Source of the DNA: an uncultured Collinsella sp.
Lineage (GTDB): Bacteria > Actinomycetota > Coriobacteriia > Coriobacteriales > Coriobacteriaceae
DNA: 64,000 bases
Assembly: GCA_900765115.1 (NCBI GenBank)
Contig: CAAFQK010000040.1
Span: 1 to 64,000, forward strand
Reading direction: 5' to 3'
Made by a program: the position numbers and the translations under genes. Within the stretch, counting starts at the first letter, position 1, and each line of letters opens with the position of its first letter. Shown piece after piece: positions 57,878 through 64,000 of the stretch. The notes below the pieces were generated by a model that saw only the letters and a program-made list of their open reading frames with translations, did not search any database and had not been told where the DNA came from.

Positions 57878-59107
57878 ATGGATCAAAACCAACTCGACCC
57901 CAGCGTCCCCAGCGCCACGGAGGTCAAGAAGATCCCCCTCATCATTAAGGTATACGCCGTCCTGTGCATCCTATCCGGCGTGGGCACGCTCCCGTCGGTC
58001 GGTGCCTTTATGTGGCAGGTTATCACCGCGCTCATTAACGGCAACGCCGTCGAAAAGCTCGGCGACAATATGCTGGTCGCGGTCGGACTCATCGTCGCCG
58101 GCATCATGCTCTCGGCGGCCAGTGCGGTCATTTTGATCATCTTTGGTCTGGACCTCATCAAAAACCAGCGCCGCAATGCCGCCCGTCTGTCCTACATCCT
58201 CATCGCGTTCACCGTCATCGAGCTTTTGGTTGACGTGATGCTCCAGGGCATCGGGCCCTTCTTGTTGCGCCCCGCCATCCAGCTCGTCATCCTCGTCGCG
58301 CTTTCGGCCACCGTCGATCCCACGCTGCGCCAGGAGCGCGAGCTGCAACGCCGCCTGCAGGAGATGCTCGATCGCGACGCCGCCGCCGAGGGCATGCTCG
58401 GCCGCGATGAGACCGGCGAGGGCTACATCAAGCTCAACTACTTCAACCTGTTCTGGGTATTCCTCGTCTGCTGCGTGCTCGGCCTGATTGCCGAGGACAT
58501 CTGGCACATGACGGTCGACGACCCAGGCGTCTACCAGGACCGCGCCGGCATGCTGTTCGGTCCCTTCAGCCCCATCTATGGCTTTGGCGCCGTACTCATG
58601 ACCATGGTGCTCAACCGCTTCTATAAAAAGAACCCCATCATCATTTTCCTGGTAAGCGCTGTGCTCGGCGCGAGCTTTGAGGTGTTCGTGGGCTGGTTTA
58701 TGCAGACCTCATTTGGCGTGGTCTCGTGGAGCTACTCGCACATGAAGCTGTTCGGCATGCCCGACCCACTCGCCGTCCTTACGGGCGGACGCACCTGCAC
58801 GGGCTTTGCCTGCCTGTGGGGCCTGGGTGGCCTTATCTGGATCAAGTTGCTGCTGCCGAGGCTGCTCAAGCTCATCAACATGATTCCGTGGAAGAGCCGC
58901 TACTCGGCTACCGTCATCTTTACCGTCATTATGCTGGTCGACGGCGTCATGACGCTGCAGTCGCTCGATTATTGGTATCAGCGCGTCAACGGCACGGAGC
59001 CCGATATTCCCGTCGCGCAGTTCTACGGCAAGTACTTTGATAACGAATACATGGAGAACCGCTTCCAGAGCATGACCATGAGCCCCAAGGACGCGACGCG
59101 CGTATAG
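57878..59107 (+). CDS. Multi-spanning membrane protein with C-terminal putative ABC-transporter type IV domain
   Basis: A 409-residue protein. The N-terminal half (~20-150) has four helices of unknown type, followed by a cytoplasmic helical linker (~160-185, RQERELQRRLQEMLDRDAAAEG). The C-terminal half (~190-370) has the pattern NLFWVFLVCCVLGLIAEDIWH...GPFSPIYGFGAVLM...FEVFVGWFMQ of PF06541-type membrane proteins. These are annotated as putative ABC permeases but lack a partner ATPase here. AAAGGCTAGGT precedes the ATG. It is divergent from purF, with a strong terminator after. Confidence 0.75.
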   Translation: MDQNQLDPSVPSATEVKKIPLIIKVYAVLCILSGVGTLPSVGAFMWQVITALINGNAVEKLGDNMLVAVGLIVAGIMLSAASAVILIIFGLDLIKNQRRNAARLSYILIAFTVIELLVDVMLQGIGPFLLRPAIQLVILVALSATVDPTLRQERELQRRLQEMLDRDAAAEGMLGRDETGEGYIKLNYFNLFWVFLVCCVLGLIAEDIWHMTVDDPGVYQDRAGMLFGPFSPIYGFGAVLMTMVLNRFYKKNPIIIFLVSAVLGASFEVFVGWFMQTSFGVVSWSYSHMKLFGMPDPLAVLTGGRTCTGFACLWGLGGLIWIKLLLPRLLKLINMIPWKSRYSATVIFTVIMLVDGVMTLQSLDYWYQRVNGTEPDIPVAQFYGKYFDNEYMENRFQSMTMSPKDATRV

Positions 59108-59142
59108 CGACCGGTCCGACCCGTATCATCCCCGCGCATAAG

Positions 59143-59180
59143 AATGCCCGCCAGTATCACACGTACCGGCGGGCATTTTT
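59143..59180 (+). terminator. Intrinsic terminator after the membrane-protein gene
   Basis: AATGCCCGCC pairs with GGCGGGCATT and is followed by TTTG. Convergent with the MoaE-like gene. Confidence 0.85.
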
Positions 59181-59208
59181 GTAGACGAGTCCCCTATCGA
59201 CGCGAAGC

Positions 59209-59625
59209 CTATGCCTCGCGCTCGACCTCGCTCACGCATTCATTTTTAATGGTGCCGACAAGCGCCTGCAGCGCATCGACCACGTGCGGGCGAATGTCTC
59301 CGCCAATGAGCACGAGCATGATATCGTCACCCACGGCAAGCTCGCCGCTTGCCAGCCACACGCGCACATAGCCGATGCCCGACATCGCACGCGTTGCCTC
59401 GATAGCCGATTGAACTTTCGCGGCATCGAAGCCGAACACCATACCGCCCACCTTATGTCCGGGAGCTACGCCATCGGTCTCGACCCCGCGTACCTCGGAC
59501 TTGGGCGTCGCGCGCACCACGCCGTTATGCGTCAGATACATGCCGCACCCGGATGCCGAAGCATCGGTCTTGGCCTCGCGCAACCAAGCATCAACCGAAG
59601 GCATCGATTTGCCACTCTCGAGCAT
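59209..59625 (-). CDS. MoaE-like protein, probably not a functional molybdopterin synthase
   Basis: A 138-residue protein whose C-terminal ~85 residues follow the MoaE pattern: AIEATRAMSGIGYVRVWLASGELAVGDDIMLVLIGGDIRPHVVDALQALVGTIKNE. The usual catalytic surroundings (HR box and PIWKxE) are replaced by DIRPHV and CVSEVERE, so one of the two essential lysines seems lost. GGGAG precedes the ATG at 59625. No other molybdopterin genes are nearby. Confidence 0.5.
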   Translation of the reverse strand: MLESGKSMPSVDAWLREAKTDASASGCGMYLTHNGVVRATPKSEVRGVETDGVAPGHKVGGMVFGFDAAKVQSAIEATRAMSGIGYVRVWLASGELAVGDDIMLVLIGGDIRPHVVDALQALVGTIKNECVSEVEREA

Positions 59626-59647
59626 TATTTCTCCCTTTGCTGTCATC

Positions 59648-59773
59648 GAGTAGCTAATTTGGGACGGGGCTATTTTAGCTACCCTCATATGGCAGTCGAT
59701 AATTACCCAACATTAAATAAATCGCCGTCGGTCAAAGGGTAGCTAAAAGAGCCCCGTCCCAAATTAGCTACTC
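59648..59773. repeat. 126-bp element with 38-bp inverted arms (GAGTAGCTAATTTGGGACGG)
   Basis: The left arm 59648-59685 and right arm 59736-59773 are complementary over 38 bases with a single mismatch. The arm starts GAGTAGCTAATTTGGGACGG and ends TTAGCTACCCT. The 50-base loop is AT-rich. It lies between the sortase stop and the MoaE-like start. It is too long for an ordinary terminator and has no U-tract. Confidence 0.85.
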
Positions 59774-59782
59774 TCGGGTAAT

Positions 59783-60781
59783 CTACTCCTCGACCGGCGT
59801 GAGCACCATGACGGCACGCGTGTTGCTCAGCGAGAGCGAACGGCAGGTCACAAGCGTTACGACCTTGGTTGCCGAAGCTGCACGATCGCTCGCGTCGCTC
59901 GCCACAGCAGAGGCACCGTCAAGCATCTCGGACAGATAATTCGTCAGCCCGTCGTCGCCCTCAAAGTTGGGCATACGCGCCTTGGCATACGTGTCCTCAA
60001 CGACCTTGGTCGCCAGCGGACGCAGCTTATACGTCGCATCGCGCGTGATGTAATACACGTACTCAATACTGTCGAACGTCGCCTGATCGGTCGTATCCGA
60101 AATCACATTGAACATCGACCCATCGTTCATGTGGTGACCGTAGATCGTAGTCTGCTGGTCGACCATGCCCGGCGCGGTATCGTCGCTATCCAAGAAGATA
60201 GCGCCGGACGCATTAGATGTGCCATCAAACAGCGTATTGAGGTACTTGGAGTTGTTGTTGGTCTGCACCACGGGGTAGTTGATATTGGTACCCGGTGCGT
60301 AAATCCAGCCCACGACCTCGGGGTTTGTCTGAGCAAGCGCATCAAAGTCGATAATCGGCACGCCACTGGCGTCCTTATCGCTCACATATTGCTTTTCGAT
60401 CTTTTGATACGACTCGCTCGCCTGCTTGTAGCCAATCTGCGCGTTGATAAAGATGGCAGCGGCGGCAACAATCAGGCCGATGCCAATGATGATGAGCAGG
60501 ATGGGGATGACGGAGCGGCGCTTCTTGCGCGGCGGCTCGCCGTAATCCGACGGCGCGGCGTGCGACGAAGACCGGGGCGGCTTCTTAGCCGTGCTGTATG
60601 ACGAGGGGCGATACGCAGCCGGCGTATCCGGGCGGCGGTGCTTCGCCGGTGTCACAGGGCGCGGTGCACGTGGTTGCTGAGGAGAGGATGTCCGGCCCTG
60701 CTGCGGCGCATGGGCAGCACCCGGCTTCGACGGATCGGGAATCTGAGAAGCCGAAAAACGTTTTCCCTGATAGTCGGACAT
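59783..60781 (-). CDS. Class B sortase
   Basis: This 332-residue protein has a Pro/Ser/Arg-rich cytoplasmic region (~1-90), one membrane helix (~91-113) and the sortase domain: INYPVVQTNNNSKYLN, IFLDSDD, the catalytic His in IYGHHMNDGSMF, Cys313 in TLVTC and Arg322 in SLSNTR. This is the class B arrangement, with TLVTC in place of the more usual TLSTC. It would cleave sorting signals and join proteins to the wall; the anchored proteins at 61572, 28205 and 29583 are possible substrates. The long disordered N-terminus is unusual. Confidence 0.9.
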   Translation of the reverse strand: MSDYQGKRFSASQIPDPSKPGAAHAPQQGRTSSPQQPRAPRPVTPAKHRRPDTPAAYRPSSYSTAKKPPRSSSHAAPSDYGEPPRKKRRSVIPILLIIIGIGLIVAAAAIFINAQIGYKQASESYQKIEKQYVSDKDASGVPIIDFDALAQTNPEVVGWIYAPGTNINYPVVQTNNNSKYLNTLFDGTSNASGAIFLDSDDTAPGMVDQQTTIYGHHMNDGSMFNVISDTTDQATFDSIEYVYYITRDATYKLRPLATKVVEDTYAKARMPNFEGDDGLTNYLSEMLDGASAVASDASDRAASATKVVTLVTCRSLSLSNTRAVMVLTPVEE

Positions 60782-60817
60782 GGCTCTCCTTGCAATTACA
60801 ACGAAATGGCGCAGCGT

Positions 60818-61288
60818 TTAGGCGTCAGCCATCTCTTGCTTCATCTTCTCGATAACCTTGCGGTACTCGGGGTCGCATGCGCCCAGAATCTGCGTGGCGT
60901 AAATGGCAGCGTTCTTGGCACCGTTGATGGCCACACAGGCAACGGGCACGCCCGAAGGCATCTGCACCATCGACAGCAGCGAGTCCATACCACCCAGATC
61001 GCTCGTCTTCATAGGCACGCCGATAACCGGCAGCGGCGTAAACGCAGCCACGACACCGCCCAGGTGAGCAGCCTTGCCGGCGGCAGCGATAATCACCTTG
61101 ATGCCGCGGTCGGCAGCAGTCGAGGCCCACTCATGGACCTTCGCCGGCGTGCGGTGCGCGCTTGCAATCACGAGCTCATAGGGCACGCCCAGCGCCTCGA
61201 GCTCGGCGGTGCAACCTTCCATAACGCCCAGATCGGACTTGGAGCCCATGATGATCCCGACAACCGGCTTTTGATCTGCCATAAACAA
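60818..61288 (-). CDS. purE: N5-carboxyaminoimidazole ribonucleotide mutase
   Basis: This 156-residue enzyme has the N-terminal GIIMGSKSDLGVMEG, ASAHRTPAKVHEWA (catalytic His), AAAGKAAHLGGVVAAFTPLPVIGVP and NAAIYATQIL. It is full length. It is separated from purFMN by ~3.2 kb of unrelated genes. The gap 61289-61571 holds a 30-bp inverted repeat and the terminator of the large surface protein. Confidence 0.96.
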   Translation of the reverse strand: MFMADQKPVVGIIMGSKSDLGVMEGCTAELEALGVPYELVIASAHRTPAKVHEWASTAADRGIKVIIAAAGKAAHLGGVVAAFTPLPVIGVPMKTSDLGGMDSLLSMVQMPSGVPVACVAINGAKNAAIYATQILGACDPEYRKVIEKMKQEMADA

Positions 61289-61377
61289 AGACCTCCTGTT
61301 GAGAGCGGCGACGCGGCGGATCCGCGACCCTTAACTACTGAGAGTAGTATAGCCGCTCCCGTCCCTGCGGTCTGCGT

Positions 61378-61465
61378 GGTGCTTTGCGGGCGGGCCAGGC
61401 TTTATCTTCACTCCGGTTGCTTCGCAAAGTCGTTCAGATAAAGCCTGGCCCGCCCGCAAAGCACC
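61378..61465. repeat. Perfect 30-bp inverted repeat with 28-base loop
   Basis: The left arm 61378-61407 (GGTGCTTTGCGGGCGGGCCA...) and right arm 61436-61465 are perfectly complementary over 30 bp. It lies between purE and the surface-protein terminator. There is no U-tract, so it is not a simple terminator. Confidence 0.9.
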
Positions 61466-61507
61466 CCTCGACCTACCGGGGATTGCCATGACGTACGTTA
61501 GCTGAAA

Positions 61508-61550
61508 TAAAAAAGCGTGCCCACCGTCCTTGGGTGGGACGGCGGGCACG
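61508..61550 (-). terminator. Intrinsic terminator of the large surface protein
   Basis: On the minus strand CGTGCCCGCCGTCC pairs with GGACGGTGGGCACG, followed by CTTTTTTATTT. It is ~20 bases after the stop. Confidence 0.9.
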
Positions 61551-61571
61551 TTTGCTTAGTTGTCGCTGGGA

Positions 61572-64000
61572 CTACTCAGCCTTATTGCGACGGTGGAAGA
61601 AGGCACCGATCGCAGCGATGATGGCTCCAAGGCCACCGACAGTCGCGACAGTTGCCGCCGTTTGATCGCCAGTAACGGGGATCGCCGAACCGTTCTTCTT
61701 GCCGCCCTGGGCCTTGTCGCCTGCGGGCTTGCCCGCCTGGCTGCCGCCGTTCGAGCCATTGCCGGAACCCTGGTTGCCCGAACCGCCCTGGTTGCCGGAG
61801 TCGGCATCCTTAAGGCCCTCGATGGCCAGCTTGAGCTGGTCATAAGCCGCCTGGAGCTGGGTGTCGGAAGCATTCTCATCACCCAAGACATCCTCGGCGT
61901 AGGTAATGGCATCCGTCAGGGCCTTGACGGACTCGGCCGTCTTTCCCTTGGTGTCAGTCTCCTTCGCCTGCTTGACCAGGGCCTTGAGCTGTTTCTTGGT
62001 CGGGTTCTCAACTGGGGTCACCGGGGTCTTCTCGAGCGCGTCACGGGCATCCTCGAGCGCCTTAAGTGCCTGGTCGACCTCGTCCTGCGTGGCGTTCTCG
62101 TCGCTCAGGATGGCGCGGGCGCTCGCCAAGGCGTTCTGGAACGCGGTCCAGGAAGCCTCGGTGTAGTCACTGGCCTTAAGGTCGCCGGCTGCAACCTCGG
62201 CATCAACCTTTTCAATCGCGGCAGTGAGGTCGTCCTTCGCCACCGGATCGGGAACGGCCGCACCGTAGAACTTGAGTTCCGCCATGCTGCAGTAGGCGTC
62301 AACGCTGCCACCGCCGGCGTGGAGCACCTTGACGGTCACGTAGCGACCGCGCGCGGCACCAAAGCTCATCTGCTTCCAGTCGCCACGGTCGGTGAGCACG
62401 CGGCCGTCGTTGTCGAAGGTAAACGTACCCATCGACGCGGCGGTGCCCATCTCATAACCGTCGGCGGTGTCGGAGACCAGCACCTCGGCCTCAAAGATAT
62501 CGCCGTTCGTGCCGCCGTCCTGGCGCGGCAGGAACGTGACGTCGGTGAGATCGTAGTCGCGGCCCAGGTCGACGGTCAGGTGCTGGGGCATACCGGTCTT
62601 ATAAGCATAGTCGCTGTGCCAGAGCGTCTGCTCATCGCCGTCAAGAGCGTTGACGGCGTTGCTGCCCTCATAGTCGGCCTCGCTCGAGAAGCCGGTCACC
62701 TTGACGTTCTCGCGGTTCTCGGGCGTGTTGATGAGCTTCTTCTCATCAACGGGGCGCATCTTGAGGCCGTCGATTGCCTTTTCGATCTTGGTCGTAGCGT
62801 CTGCGACATCCTTCTTGCTATAGCTGCCCTGGCCGCCGTCGAGAAGCTTCTGAGCCGCCTCGACCGCAGCGGTGAGAGCTGCATAAGAATCCTTGGTGTA
62901 GACGGACTCGCTGTAGCCCGCGGCCTTGGAAAGCGCCGCCATGAGCGCAGAGGTGTCGACACCAGCCTTGACCTCGACCTCATAGGATGCGGTCTTGGAG
63001 GGGTCGAGCACTGACGCCACCGTGATCGTTGCCTTGCCGGCCTTGTTGGCACGCAAGTAGTAGTTCACGCTATCGCCGGCCTGAACAGCGGAGACGCTCA
63101 CCACAGAGGAGTCGGAGCTCTCGACCGTCACATAGGGGTAGCCGGCGCTCTCGGGCGTGGCCTTAGCGTCGACGAGCGTAACGTCGCCCTCAAAGAACTC
63201 GGTCTGGTTCTTGCCCAGCTCGATACCCTCGATGGCCTCGACACCCTGCGTGTAGTTGAAGTTGATCTCGCGCAGTGTGAGCATCTGGTCACCCGATGCC
63301 TCAAGCGGCGTGATCTCGACCTTAGTCGCCTTCTTGCCCTTGTTCTCGGCAGAGAGGCCAAAGGCGTAGCGAGCCTGGAAGGAATCGTACTCCCCACCCG
63401 CGAACTCCTGGGTCGAGCCATCCTCGAACGTCACGACGGCCTTGATCTTCTGCACGGTGCCGTTACCGCCGTCGCGGTTGATGACCTCAACGGCATCGAG
63501 CTTCGATGGTGTCTTAAAGGCAAATGTCATCGTGGCGGGAAGCTTCACGTAACTCGGAAGCTTGCCCTCGCTGTCCCAGTTGCCGCTCCAGTTCCACAGG
63601 AACTCAAAGCCGTTGTCGCCCTCATCGTTATCGAACAGCGCGTTATAGCTCTTCTGCTGAATAAGCTTCTCGACGTTGGAACCGTCGTCGGTCGTGAGCT
63701 CGTCGTTGGTCATCGTGATGTTGAAGGCATCCTGACCGTACTCGGCAACCGTGGGCTGCGGAACGTCCGGCATCGTCACGGTACCGTCACTCGTAAACTC
63801 GAGCGCATCGCACGCCGGACCGATGAGCCAAGACGTCGAGGGCAGTTCAACCTTGCCGGCCGTCTTGGCCTTGAGTTTGAAGCTCGCCACCGCGCCAGTG
63901 CCGTTGTAGAGCTTGCCGTCACCGCGGTTGGCAAAGGCGAGGTTGATGGTCTGTGTGCCGTCCGCGAACTGGACCTTCTCGCGCGACAGGTTCTCCATGC
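61572..64000 (-). CDS. Large cell-wall-anchored protein, C-terminal part (partial; discoidin-like and FIVAR-like domains, IPVTGD signal)
   Basis: At least 808 residues, with the start beyond the window edge. In order: a cohesin-like or Ig-like strand set ending GTVTMPDVPQP; an F5/8C-like lectin fold (~100-260); a Big-type domain (GIELGKNQTEFFEGDVTLVDAKATP...SVVSVSA); and a helical FIVAR-like repeat (ALMAALSKAAGYSESVYTKDS). A clear F5/8 type C (discoidin) domain follows (NALDGDEQTLWHSDY...HLTVDLGRDYDLTDVTFLPRQ), then two more FIVAR-like repeats and a Gly/Asn/Ser stalk. The C-terminus is IPVTGD, a hydrophobic helix and HRRNKAE. Such tails belong to gut glycoside hydrolases, with the catalytic domain probably upstream of the window. 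Confidence 0.82.
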   Translation of the reverse strand, partial: MENLSREKVQFADGTQTINLAFANRGDGKLYNGTGAVASFKLKAKTAGKVELPSTSWLIGPACDALEFTSDGTVTMPDVPQPTVAEYGQDAFNITMTNDELTTDDGSNVEKLIQQKSYNALFDNDEGDNGFEFLWNWSGNWDSEGKLPSYVKLPATMTFAFKTPSKLDAVEVINRDGGNGTVQKIKAVVTFEDGSTQEFAGGEYDSFQARYAFGLSAENKGKKATKVEITPLEASGDQMLTLREINFNYTQGVEAIEGIELGKNQTEFFEGDVTLVDAKATPESAGYPYVTVESSDSSVVSVSAVQAGDSVNYYLRANKAGKATITVASVLDPSKTASYEVEVKAGVDTSALMAALSKAAGYSESVYTKDSYAALTAAVEAAQKLLDGGQGSYSKKDVADATTKIEKAIDGLKMRPVDEKKLINTPENRENVKVTGFSSEADYEGSNAVNALDGDEQTLWHSDYAYKTGMPQHLTVDLGRDYDLTDVTFLPRQDGGTNGDIFEAEVLVSDTADGYEMGTAASMGTFTFDNDGRVLTDRGDWKQMSFGAARGRYVTVKVLHAGGGSVDAYCSMAELKFYGAAVPDPVAKDDLTAAIEKVDAEVAAGDLKASDYTEASWTAFQNALASARAILSDENATQDEVDQALKALEDARDALEKTPVTPVENPTKKQLKALVKQAKETDTKGKTAESVKALTDAITYAEDVLGDENASDTQLQAAYDQLKLAIEGLKDADSGNQGGSGNQGSGNGSNGGSQAGKPAGDKAQGGKKNGSAIPVTGDQTAATVATVGGLGAIIAAIGAFFHRRNKAE

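Overview
This window is a high-GC bacterial chromosome segment that most resembles Collinsella or a close relative (Coriobacteriia, Actinomycetota). The call rests on a group 4 energy-converting hydrogenase, an Nfn-type transhydrogenase pair, a LuxR regulator with a membrane-spanning N-terminal half, LAATGD/IPVTGD-anchored surface proteins with a class B sortase, and many zinc-ribbon membrane proteins. The genus is inferred; no 16S rRNA gene is present.

Layout. 0-0.4 kb: the tail of a probable IS110-type transposase carrying an XRE helix-turn-helix. 0.4-6.1 kb (minus): a five-gene Ech-like [NiFe]-hydrogenase operon in which the two membrane subunits are fused. 6.4-9.3 kb: an orphan IS3-OrfA-like protein and an old-yellow-enzyme/2,4-dienoyl-CoA reductase family enzyme. 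9.6-16.4 kb: initiator tRNA-Met, coaX, a DUF4143-type ATPase bracketed by palindromes, a degenerate biotin-ligase-like protein, a folP-folK fusion, a sirtuin and exonuclease III. 16.6-22.6 kb: an ECF transporter (S, fused double ATPase, T), then glmU and prs. 22.7-24.5 kb: a possible nuclease gene between two ~200-bp cassettes with matching inverted ends. 24.6-27.8 kb: pth and the nfnAB-like pair. 28.2-32.5 kb: two sortase-type surface proteins and a LuxR regulator. 32.5-38.9 kb: a cytidylate-kinase-like protein, a glutamine-type ABC transporter (glnQ-glnH-two permeases), a YqeY protein, a PpiC-type foldase and a PTS IIA protein. 39.0-39.8 kb: a RelB-like antitoxin with a PIN toxin.

40-53.6 kb is an accessory island with lower GC. 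It holds an operon of an SPFH/zinc-ribbon protein with three uncharacterised membrane or zinc-ribbon partners, a degenerate tRNA-Ser-like sequence, four more proteins that start with a double-CxxC zinc ribbon and continue into membrane segments, a zinc-finger/HTH protein and a DUF234-type ATPase behind a 46-bp palindrome. 54-61.3 kb: purN, purM, purF, a membrane protein, a MoaE-like protein, a class B sortase and purE. 61.6-64 kb: the 3' end of a large cell-wall-anchored protein with discoidin-like and helical-repeat domains.

How the parts fit: the hydrogenase would couple ferredoxin oxidation and H2 formation to ion pumping, while the Nfn pair balances ferredoxin, NADH and NADPH pools, consistent with an anaerobic fermenter. 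The sortase and the three anchored proteins form a surface-display set. The most striking non-coding feature is the number of intergenic inverted repeats in several unrelated sequence families, some repeated two to five times here and several containing GGGGACAGG. They cluster around accessory genes and have no obvious associated transposase. The best candidates for undescribed biology are the SPFH/zinc-ribbon operon and its island, and the repeat families with their paired-motif cassettes.
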